From assembly GCA_035303885.1 (NCBI GenBank), contig DATGRE010000117.1, positions 1 to 22,431 of the forward strand: a stretch of 22,431 nt of DNA, written 5' to 3'. The notes beneath the pieces were generated by a model, which did not search any database, was not told the DNA's origin, and saw only the letters and a program-made list of their open reading frames with translations. Origin of the DNA: Zeimonas sp035303885. GTDB taxonomy: Bacteria > Pseudomonadota > Gammaproteobacteria > Burkholderiales > Burkholderiaceae_E. Each line of letters opens with the position of its first letter. Position 1 is the stretch's first letter. Below are positions 6,777 through 13,755 of this stretch, one piece after another. A program made the translations under genes and the position numbers.

Positions 6777-7871
6777 TCAGCTTCCCCAGACCGCGCGGGC
6801 GACCTCGACGACGCGCTCGAGCTTGCGCCACTGCTCTTCCTCGGAGAGCGCGTTGCCGTGGTGCGTGCTCGAGAAGCCGCATTGCGGCGACAGGCACAGG
6901 TTCTCGAGCGCGACGAAGCGCGCGGCCTCCTCGATCCGGCGCTCGAGCACGTCCTTCGGCTCGAGTTCGCCGGTCTTCGTGGTGACGAGGCCGAGCACGA
7001 CGCGCTTGCCGGGCGGCAGCGCCTTCAGCGGCTCGAATCCGCCGGCGCGTGCGCTGTCGAACTCCATGAAGTACCCGTCGACCTTCGTCGAGAACATCGC
7101 CTCGACGACCGGTTCGTAGCCGCCCTCGGCGACCCAGGCGCTGCGGAAATTGCCGCGGCAGGTGTGCATCGTCACGTGCAGCCCGTCGGGCTTGCCCTCG
7201 AGCGCGGCGTTGATGACCTCGGCATAGGTGCGCGGCAGCGCCGCCGGGTCGTCACCGTTCGCGCGGCACGCCGCCTGGATCTTCGGGTCGCACAGGTAGG
7301 CGAAGGTGATGTCGTCGAGCTGCAGGTAGCGGCAGCCGGCGTCGTGGAGATGGCGGATCGCGTCGCGGTACGCCTGTGCGACGTCGGACCAGAACGCGTC
7401 GAGATCCGGGTACGCTTCCTTCGAGATCGCCGCGCGGCCGCCGCGCAGGTGCAGCATCGACGGCGACGGGATCGTCATCTTCGGCGTGTGCGAGGTCTGT
7501 TTTTTCAGGAACGCGAAGTGGTCGACCATGATCGGCCGGCCGCAGGCGATGCGACCGGTCACCGTCGCGATCGGCGGCTGCTCGGACGACGCGGCGACGC
7601 CGAATTTCGGCCCGGGGTTCTCCTTCAGCGTGACGCCGTCGAGCTGCGACAGGAAGTCCAGGTGCCACCAGTCACGGCGAAATTCGCCGTCGGTGATCGA
7701 TTCCAGGCCGATCGCTTCCTGCCGTCGCACGGCTTCGCGGATGGCCCGGTCCTCGGCGTCGCGCAGCGTCGCCGCGTCGATCTCGCGGCGGCGCCAGCGG
7801 GCGCGTTCCTCGGCGAGCCAGGCCGGGCGCAGAAGACTGCCGACGTGATCGGCGCGGAAGGGGATGGGCAT
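6777..7871 (-). CDS. Cobalamin-independent methionine synthase II family protein (MetE C-terminal-like)
   Basis: This 364-residue protein has the TIM-barrel fold of the MetE C-terminal half, without the N-terminal half of true MetE. It shows FRADHVGSLLRP (5-16), SITDGEFRRDWWHLDFL (58-74), LQLDDITFAY (183-192), the zinc-type motif HTC (His236, Cys238), MEFD (269-272) and CGFSS with Cys331. The His-x-Cys plus distant Cys layout matches the thiol-activating zinc site of MetE and epoxyalkane:CoM transferase relatives, so a methyl or alkyl transfer to a thiol is likely, but the substrates are unknown. The start at 7871 follows a good GAGGAG site; a frame 9 codons longer lacks support. It lies 72 bp downstream of gcdH on the same strand. 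Confidence 0.85.
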   Translation of the reverse strand: MPIPFRADHVGSLLRPAWLAEERARWRRREIDAATLRDAEDRAIREAVRRQEAIGLESITDGEFRRDWWHLDFLSQLDGVTLKENPGPKFGVAASSEQPPIATVTGRIACGRPIMVDHFAFLKKQTSHTPKMTIPSPSMLHLRGGRAAISKEAYPDLDAFWSDVAQAYRDAIRHLHDAGCRYLQLDDITFAYLCDPKIQAACRANGDDPAALPRTYAEVINAALEGKPDGLHVTMHTCRGNFRSAWVAEGGYEPVVEAMFSTKVDGYFMEFDSARAGGFEPLKALPPGKRVVLGLVTTKTGELEPKDVLERRIEEAARFVALENLCLSPQCGFSSTHHGNALSEEEQWRKLERVVEVARAVWGS

Positions 7872-7943
7872 CGTCGTCTCCTCGGCTTCGAGCAGCAATC
7901 ATAGCCACCGCTTCGAATCGGGCGATGCCCTGCGCGGTCGATC

Positions 7944-9131
7944 TCAGCTGAACGCCTGGATTCCGGTCTGCGCCCTGCCCAGGATCAGCGCGTGGATGTC
8001 GTGCGTGCCCTCGTAGGTGTTGACCACCTCGAGGTTCACGAGATGGCGCGCGACGCCGAACTCGTCGGAGATGCCGTTGCCGCCCATCATGTCGCGCGCC
8101 ATGCGCGCGATCTCGAGCGACTTGCCGCACGAGTTGCGCTTCATGATCGACGTGATCTCGACGGCGGCCGTGCCTTCGTCCTTCATCCGGCCCAGGCGCA
8201 GGCAGCCCTGCAGCCCGAGCGTGATCTCGGTCTGCATGTCGGCGAGCTTCTTCTGGATCAGCTGGTTGGCCGCGAGGGGGCGGCCGAATTGCTTGCGATC
8301 GAGCACGTACTGGCGCGCGCGGAACCAGCAGTCCTCGGCGGCGCCGAGCGCGCCCCACGCGATGCCGTAGCGCGCGCTGTTCAGGCAGGTGAACGGACCC
8401 TTCAGTCCCTCGACCTTCGGCATCAGCTGCTCGTCGGGCACGAACACCTGGTCCATCACGATCTCGCCGGTGAGCGAGGCGCGCAGGCCGACCTTGCCGT
8501 GGATGGCGGGCGCCGACAGGCCCTTCATCCCCTTCTCGAGAATGAATCCCTTGATCCGGCCGTCGTGGTCTCCGCCGACGCACTTCGCCCAGACGATGAA
8601 CACGTCGGCAAACGGCGAGTTCGAGATCCACATCTTGTTGCCGGTGAGCTCGTACCCTCCCGAGACGCGCTTCGCACGCGTTTCCATCGAGCCCGGGTCG
8701 GACCCGTGGTTCGGCTCGGTGAGCCCGAAGCAGCCGATCCATTCGCCGGTGGCCAGCTTCGGCAGGTATTTCTCCTTCTGCGCGTCGGTGCCGAACTCGA
8801 AGATCGGCACCATGACGAGCGAGCTCTGCACGCTCATCATCGAGCGATATCCGGAGTCGACGCGCTCGACCTCGCGCGCGATCAGCCCGTAGGCGACGTA
8901 GTTCAGCCCCGGACCGCCATAGGCTTCCGGGATCGTCGGCCCGAGCAGTCCGAGCTCGCCCATCTCGCGGAAGATCGCCGGGTCGGTCTTCTCGGTGCGG
9001 AATGCTTCGAGAATGCGCGGAGCGAGGCGCTCCTGGCAGTACGCGGCAGCCGCGTCGCGCACCATCCGCTCGTCTTCCGTGAGCTGCTGGTCGAGCAGCA
9101 GCGGGTCGTCCCACTTGAATGCGACTTTCAT
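7944..9131 (-). CDS. gcdH: Glutaryl-CoA dehydrogenase (decarboxylating)
   Basis: This 395-residue FAD enzyme of the acyl-CoA dehydrogenase family oxidises and decarboxylates glutaryl-CoA to crotonyl-CoA. It shows YRSMMSVQSSLVM, with the arginine known to bind the glutaryl carboxylate, the FAD-binding CFGLTEPNHGSDPGSM and WISNSP motifs, DRKQFGRPLAANQLIQ, MMGGNGISDEFGVARH, and NTYEGTHDIHALILGRA with the catalytic base Glu374. The start follows AGGAG at a good distance and length is as expected. Glutaryl-CoA is an intermediate of the anaerobic benzoyl-CoA pathway and of lysine and tryptophan breakdown; the adjacent benzoate genes and nitrate respiration genes fit the first but do not prove it. 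It may be co-transcribed with the methionine-synthase-like gene. Confidence 0.95.
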   Translation of the reverse strand: MKVAFKWDDPLLLDQQLTEDERMVRDAAAAYCQERLAPRILEAFRTEKTDPAIFREMGELGLLGPTIPEAYGGPGLNYVAYGLIAREVERVDSGYRSMMSVQSSLVMVPIFEFGTDAQKEKYLPKLATGEWIGCFGLTEPNHGSDPGSMETRAKRVSGGYELTGNKMWISNSPFADVFIVWAKCVGGDHDGRIKGFILEKGMKGLSAPAIHGKVGLRASLTGEIVMDQVFVPDEQLMPKVEGLKGPFTCLNSARYGIAWGALGAAEDCWFRARQYVLDRKQFGRPLAANQLIQKKLADMQTEITLGLQGCLRLGRMKDEGTAAVEITSIMKRNSCGKSLEIARMARDMMGGNGISDEFGVARHLVNLEVVNTYEGTHDIHALILGRAQTGIQAFS

Positions 9132-9197
9132 CCGATACTCCTGATTCGGCTCGGGAAAATGTCGTAGCGTATTCGATTCGCGCGTCCGGGACGCGAC

Positions 9198-9290
9198 GGG
9201 CCCCGGCGTTGGGGCCTCCGACGCCTCCGACGGAGGGCTCCGAGGGGCTCGGCGGAGGGCTCCGAGGGCTCCGCGGCGGCCGGTTCGGGA
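9198..9290. repeat. GC-rich repeat cluster in the gcdH-narX gap
   Basis: The 322-bp gap 9132-9453 between divergent gcdH and narX carries no convincing gene. Its centre is repetitive: a 6-7 bp stem hairpin at 9198-9217 (GGCCCC, loop, GGGGCC), a 13-bp palindrome CCTCCGACGGAGG at 9224-9236, and a perfect 16-bp direct repeat CGGAGGGCTCCGAGGG at 9231-9246 and 9253-9268 (22-bp period). A second short dyad, ATTCCG 9342-9347 with CGGAAT 9362-9367, lies nearer narX. These may fold in the gcdH leader or act as an insulator between the two units; no function is shown. Confidence 0.6.
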
Positions 9291-9382
9291 CCCGGCTGCG
9301 GGGTGCGGTACGTCGCCGGGCCGCCGAACGCGAAAAGAAGCATTCCGATGCCGATTTATGCCGGAATCGCGCCCGGCGCCCC

Positions 9383-9396
9383 ATGATCTGGCTCAA
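9383..9396 (+). promoter_or_regulatory. Candidate Fnr/Anr/Dnr box upstream of narX
   Basis: ATGATCTGGCTCAA matches the Fnr-family consensus TTGATNNNNATCAA at 8 of 10 specified bases (mismatches at the first and tenth positions), and the CTGG spacer is often seen in such boxes. Its centre is about 64 bp before the narX ATG. If it works as a class II site at -41.5, transcription would start near 9431, leaving a leader of about 23 nt. This would put the nar locus under oxygen or NO control. The -10 region is not obvious, and narX has only a distant GGGGAAG (9432-9438) as ribosome site. Confidence 0.6.
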
Positions 9397-9453
9397 GGCG
9401 CGGCGTTGACGGCGGACAAGGCGCGAAACGCGGGGAAGCGCTAGCGTCCGCGC

Positions 9454-11406
9454 ATGCGTCCCGCTCGCTGGAGTCTCGCGGCCCGCCTGGCCGTCCTCGG
9501 CTTCTCCATGCTGCTGCTCGCGCTCGTCTCGATCGCGCTGACGTTCTGGGTCACGTGGCAGCTGCAGGGCGGAGCGGCGGCGGTCAACGAGGCGGGGCGC
9601 ATGCGCATGCAGACGTACCGGATCGCGCTCGACGCGCAGCGCCGCGCCAGTGACGAGCTCGCGCGACACGTCGAGCGTTTCGACGAGAGCCTCGCCGTGC
9701 TGCGCGACGGCGATCCGTCGCGGCCGCTGTTCGTGCCGTGGAACGACGCGACGCGCGCGCATTTCGACGGCGTGCAGGCGCAATGGCGCGAGCTGCGCGC
9801 GGACTGGCTCTCGCGCCCGGAGCTCGTCGCGCTGTCGCGCGTCGACGCCTTCGTCGAGTCCACCGATGCCTTCGTCGCGTCGATCGAGGACCGGCTGTCG
9901 CGCTGGACGGCGGTCCTCTACACCTACCAGTTTGCGATGATGGCGCTGGCGATCGGCGGCGCGGTCGCGCTGCTCTATACCGGCTACATCTACGTCGTCG
10001 ATCCGGTCGCGCGGCTGCGTCGCGCGCTGGCGCTCGTCGAGCAGGGCGCGTTCGATGCGCGCGTGGACGTCATCGCGCGCGACGAGTTCGGCGAGCTCGG
10101 CGAAGGCTTCAACCGGATGGCGCGCAACCTGCAGCAGCTGTACGCCAGCCTCGAGGACAAGGTCCGCGAGAAGACGGCGAGCCTGGAGAGCGAGAGCCGG
10201 CGGCTGGCGTCGTTGTACGACGCGAGCGCATTCATCGGCCGCGTGGACACGCTCGACGAGCTGGCACGCGGCTTCGTGGGCAAGGTGCGCCAGGCGGCGC
10301 GCGCCGACGCCGCGGTGATCCGCTGGTCGGACCAGGCGAACCAGCGCTATCTGCTGCTCGCCGCCGACGGACTGCCCGAGCCCCTCGTGCGGGCCGAGCA
10401 ATGCCTGAACGCGGGAAGCTGCCATTGCGGAGCCGCGCCTGCCGGTTCCGGTGCGCGCACGATCGCGCTGGCCGTCGGCGCGACCGGGCCGCTCGGCCAT
10501 TGCGGCCCGGCGGGCTTTCGCACGCTGGTCGCGATACCGGTCGAGCTGCACCATCGCGTGCTGGGCGAGATCGACTTGCTGTATCGCGACGAGCACGCGC
10601 TCGCCGACGAGGACCGCTCGCTGCTCGAGACGCTGGCGAGCCACCTGGCCAGCGCGATGGAGGGCATGCGCGCGGCCGCGCTCGACGTCGAGGCGGCGGT
10701 GGCGCACGAGCGCGGGCTGCTCGCGCAGGAGCTGCACGACTCGATCGCGCAGTCGCTGGCGTTCCTGAAGATCCAGGTGAAGCTGCTGCGCGCCGCGGCC
10801 GGGCGCGGCGATCCGTCCGCCGTCGCGCGCGCCGTCGACGAGATCGACGCCGGCGTGCGCGAGAGCTACAGCGACGTGCGCGAGCTGCTGCTGCACTTCC
10901 GCACGCGCACGCGCGACGAGGACATCGAGCCGGCGCTGCGTACGACGCTGTCGAAGTTCGAGCACCAGACCGGCCTGCGGGTCCAGCTCGACATCGAGGG
11001 GCACGGATTGCCGCTCGATCCCGACGTGCAGGTGCAGGCGCTGCACATCGTGCAGGAGGCGCTGTCGAACGTGCGCAAGCACGCCGGCGCCAAGCGGGTC
11101 TGGCTGCGCGTGCAGCAGACGCCCGCCTGGCGTTTCGAGGTGCGCGACGACGGCTGCGGATTCGACGCGAGCGCAGCGCCCGGGGAGACGCAGGTCGGGC
11201 TGCGCATCGCGCGTGAACGCGCGCAGCGCATCGGCGGGCAGGTCGAGGTCGAGTCGTCGCCGGGCGAGGGAACGCGCGTGATCCTGACCCTGCCGCAGCC
11301 GGCGTCGGCGCCGGCTGCGAGCGGCGCCGCGTCCGACGCCGCAAGGTTCCCGCGCGCCGGCGTCGCGTCCGGAGCGCCGATGGGTGCCATCGGAGGCGCA
11401 CGATGA
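9454..11406 (+). CDS. narX: Nitrate/nitrite sensor histidine kinase NarX
   Basis: This 650-residue inner-membrane kinase senses nitrate in the periplasm and phosphorylates NarL. TM1 is at about 12-36, followed by a P-box-like NEAGRMRMQTYRIAL (45-59), then a periplasmic domain to about 155, TM2 at about 158-182 and HAMP at about 183-230. A central GAF-like region contains Cys317, Cys323, Cys325 and Cys350. The HPK7-type H-box is ERGLLAQELHDSIAQSL, with His428 as phosphorylation site. The ATPase domain has HIVQEALSNVRKH (531-543), DDGCGFD (565-571) and GEGTRV (604-609). After about residue 615 there is an Ala/Gly-rich tail of unknown use. The stop overlaps the narL start (ATGA), so the two are translationally coupled. 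Confidence 0.94.
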   Translation: MRPARWSLAARLAVLGFSMLLLALVSIALTFWVTWQLQGGAAAVNEAGRMRMQTYRIALDAQRRASDELARHVERFDESLAVLRDGDPSRPLFVPWNDATRAHFDGVQAQWRELRADWLSRPELVALSRVDAFVESTDAFVASIEDRLSRWTAVLYTYQFAMMALAIGGAVALLYTGYIYVVDPVARLRRALALVEQGAFDARVDVIARDEFGELGEGFNRMARNLQQLYASLEDKVREKTASLESESRRLASLYDASAFIGRVDTLDELARGFVGKVRQAARADAAVIRWSDQANQRYLLLAADGLPEPLVRAEQCLNAGSCHCGAAPAGSGARTIALAVGATGPLGHCGPAGFRTLVAIPVELHHRVLGEIDLLYRDEHALADEDRSLLETLASHLASAMEGMRAAALDVEAAVAHERGLLAQELHDSIAQSLAFLKIQVKLLRAAAGRGDPSAVARAVDEIDAGVRESYSDVRELLLHFRTRTRDEDIEPALRTTLSKFEHQTGLRVQLDIEGHGLPLDPDVQVQALHIVQEALSNVRKHAGAKRVWLRVQQTPAWRFEVRDDGCGFDASAAPGETQVGLRIARERAQRIGGQVEVESSPGEGTRVILTLPQPASAPAASGAASDAARFPRAGVASGAPMGAIGGAR

Positions 11407-12113
11407 CGATCTCGATCCCGATCCGACTGCTCGTCGTCGACGACCACACGCTGTTCCGTCGGGGGCTCGTCGCGCTGCTGGCGAGCGAGCCGGGGCTCGA
11501 GGTGGTCGGCGAAGCGGCCGACGCGGGCGAAGCGCTGCGTCGCGCGCGCGAGCTGCAGCCGCAGGTGATCCTGCTCGACAATCACCTGCCCGGTGCGAGT
11601 GGCGTCGCCGCGATTCCCGGGCTGAAGGAAGCCGCGCCGTCGGCGCAGGTGCTGATGCTCACGGTCAGCGAGGACGAGAACGATCTCGCCGCGGCATTGC
11701 GTGCCGGTGCGCGGGGCTACGTGCTGAAGACGATCGACGGCGATGCGCTCGCCGAGGCGATCCGGCGCACCATGGCCGGCGAGTCGGTGGTCAGCCCCGA
11801 GATGACCGGCAAGCTCGTCGATGCGTTCCGCTCGAGCGTCGAGGGGCAGGGCGCGACTCGCGCGAAGGCGCCCGTCGATCCGATCGAGACGCTCTCGCCG
11901 CGCGAACGCGAGATCCTCCTGCACATCGCGCGCGGTGCGAGCAACAAGGCGATCGCGCGCGCGCTCGACATCGCCGAGACGACGGTGAAGATCCACGTGC
12001 AGCACATCCTGCGCAAGCTGAATCTCGTGTCCCGCGTGCAGGCGGCCGTGTATGCCGCGGAGCGCGGGTTCGGTTCGGCCGCGTCCGGCTCGACGGCAGC
12101 ACCCGGCTCGTAG
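11403..12113 (+). CDS. narL: Nitrate/nitrite response regulator NarL
   Basis: This 236-residue cytoplasmic response regulator is partner of NarX. The receiver domain has the acidic pair in LLVVDDH (9-15), phospho-acceptor Asp59 in VILLDNHLPG, the switch residue in LMLTVSED (84-91) and Lys109 in GYVLK. Asp59 coincides with the phosphorylated residue of E. coli NarL. The C-terminal LuxR-type helix-turn-helix runs from LSPREREIL (about 164) through NKAIARALDIAETTVKIHVQ to LRKL. It starts inside the narX stop. The frame ends inside a short tandem repeat (12108-12133). It should activate the nar genes downstream; only a weak NarL-like heptamer (reverse strand TACTCCC, near 12300-12310) is visible before narK1. 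Confidence 0.94.
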   Translation: MTISIPIRLLVVDDHTLFRRGLVALLASEPGLEVVGEAADAGEALRRARELQPQVILLDNHLPGASGVAAIPGLKEAAPSAQVLMLTVSEDENDLAAALRAGARGYVLKTIDGDALAEAIRRTMAGESVVSPEMTGKLVDAFRSSVEGQGATRAKAPVDPIETLSPREREILLHIARGASNKAIARALDIAETTVKIHVQHILRKLNLVSRVQAAVYAAERGFGSAASGSTAAPGS

Positions 12114-12133
12114 CCTCGGGTTCGTAGCCTCGG
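12108..12133 (+). repeat. Short tandem repeat at the narL end, and the structured narL-narK1 gap
   Basis: TCGTAGCCTCGG occurs at 12108-12119 and 12122-12133 (14-bp period), and the first copy contains the narL stop codon. The following gap to 12427 (314 bp) holds no convincing gene. It has AGCCTTCC twice (from 12140 and 12160), able to pair with GGAAGGC at 12214-12220, and several small GC-rich dyads between 12171 and 12216. No T tract follows. A GTTC-CTTC-GAAC dyad lies at 12308-12319. No Fnr-type box was found in this gap. Confidence 0.5.
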
Positions 12134-12427
12134 TTCAATAGCCTTCCTCGGGCTCCCGCAGCCTTCCCGGCGATTCGCGCGGCGCGATCCTGCGCTGCGC
12201 ATCGCAAGCGCGCGGAAGGCCGCGCACGTTCCCTGCCGACGAAGGAATCCGCACGCGCTCGCGACGAGCCGGACACCGGCGGCGAGCCGGCGCGCCCGGG
12301 GGGAGTAGTTCCTTCGAACGATCCGACGGCGCGGGCCCTCCTCCTTCGGCAGCGCCGCGCGCCCACCAGCGAAGGATGTTCGCGCACGCGCCCGATCCCT
12401 AGAGTCGAACGCCAGGGAGAGAGCGAA

Positions 12428-13699
12428 ATGACTGCCGTCGTCTTCGAGGGTGCGCGGGCGCGCCAGGGCCTGTCGGTGCTGATCTTCAGCACGCTCGCCT
12501 TCACCGTCTGCTTCATGGTCTGGATGATGCTCGGCGTGATCGGGATCCCGATCCGCGAGGCGCTCGACCTGAACGCCACGCAGTTCGGGCTGCTGACCGC
12601 CACGCCGGTGCTCACCGGCTCGCTGATCCGCGTGCCGCTCGGCATCTGGACCGATCGCTACGGCGGGCGCATCGTGATGACGCTGCTGATGGCGGCGGCG
12701 GCGCCCGCGATCTGGCTGATGGCCTACGCCACGCAGTTCTGGCAGTTCATCGTCATCGGTTTGTTCATCGGCCTGGCGGGCGGCTCGTTCTCGGTGGGCA
12801 CGCCCTACGTCGCGCGATGGTTTCCGCGCAACCGCCAGGGCTTCGCGATGGGCGTCTACGGCGCGGGCAACTCCGGCGCGGCGGTCAACAAGTTCGTCGC
12901 GCCGGCGCTGGTCGTCGCCTTCGGCTGGACGATGGTGCCGCAGGTCTACGCGGTGATCCTGCTCGTGACGGTCGTGCTGTTCTGGATGTTCACGTACAGC
13001 GATCCCGACCACCTCGTCCCGCCCGACGTGCGCTTCGTCGACCAGCTGAAGCTGCTGCGCGATCCGCGCGTGCTCAAGTACTGCCAGTACTACAGCATCG
13101 TCTTCGGCGGCTACGTGGCGCTGAGCCTGTGGATGGTGCAGTACTACGTGGGCGAGTACGGCCTGGACATCCGCGTCGCCGCGCTGCTCGCGGCCTGCTT
13201 CTCGCTGCCCGGCGGCGTGCTGCGGGCGGTGGGCGGATGGCTGTCGGACCGCTACGGCGCGCACAGCGTCACCTGGTGGGTGATGTGGGTGAGCTGGATC
13301 TGCCTGTTCCTGCTCAGCTATCCGCAGACCGAATTCACCGTGCGCACGATCGACGGGGCGCGCAGCTTCTCGCTCGGCCTGAACGTCTACGCGTTCACCG
13401 TGCTGATGTTCGTGCTCGGCGTCGCCTGGGCCTTCGGCAAGGCGAGCGTCTTCAAGTACCTGAGCGACGAGTACCCGCAGGACATCGGCGCGGTGTCCGG
13501 CGTCGTGGGGCTGGCCGGTGGCCTGGGCGGCTTCGTGCTGCCGATCCTCTTCGGCGTGCTCGCCGACCTGACCGGCGTGCGCTCGAGCGCCTTCATGCTG
13601 ATGTACGGCGTCGTCTGGGTGTCGCTGATCTGGATGTACTTCACCGAGGTGCGCCGCACCGAGCTGATGGGGCCGCATCCGGTGGCCGCCCGCGGCTGA
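12428..13699 (+). CDS. narK1: NarK1-type nitrate transporter (probable nitrate/proton symporter)
   Basis: This 423-residue inner-membrane major facilitator protein has about 12 hydrophobic segments. The nitrate/nitrite porter signatures are present: SFSVGTPYVARWFP (120-133) running into MGVYGAGNSGAAVNK (141-155), and GVVGLAGGLGGFVLP in the second half. Arg68 (LIRVPLG) and Arg266 (VLRAVGG) align with the substrate-binding arginines of E. coli NarK. Shorter proteins of this type are assigned to the NarK1 subgroup, thought to import nitrate with protons and to act when respiration starts. The ATG follows GGGAGAGAG. The next gene, narK2, is 56 bp downstream, as in many betaproteobacterial nar operons; in Paracoccus the two are fused. 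Confidence 0.92.
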   Translation: MTAVVFEGARARQGLSVLIFSTLAFTVCFMVWMMLGVIGIPIREALDLNATQFGLLTATPVLTGSLIRVPLGIWTDRYGGRIVMTLLMAAAAPAIWLMAYATQFWQFIVIGLFIGLAGGSFSVGTPYVARWFPRNRQGFAMGVYGAGNSGAAVNKFVAPALVVAFGWTMVPQVYAVILLVTVVLFWMFTYSDPDHLVPPDVRFVDQLKLLRDPRVLKYCQYYSIVFGGYVALSLWMVQYYVGEYGLDIRVAALLAACFSLPGGVLRAVGGWLSDRYGAHSVTWWVMWVSWICLFLLSYPQTEFTVRTIDGARSFSLGLNVYAFTVLMFVLGVAWAFGKASVFKYLSDEYPQDIGAVSGVVGLAGGLGGFVLPILFGVLADLTGVRSSAFMLMYGVVWVSLIWMYFTEVRRTELMGPHPVAARG

Positions 13700-13755
13700 A
13701 GCGACGTGTTCGACGTGAAGCCCGCACCGCATCCGCACTTGCACGGAGATCTGCA

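Noticed and set aside
7672..11082. Long minus-strand open frame across gcdH and narX
   Set aside because: It is an alternate-frame or antisense shadow of gcdH and narX, which have clear family motifs; its own translation shows no domain.
12295..12325. NarL heptamer pair or Fnr box before narK1
   Set aside because: Only one imperfect heptamer and an unrelated GTTC-N4-GAAC dyad were found; no 7-2-7 arrangement and no TTGAT half-site.
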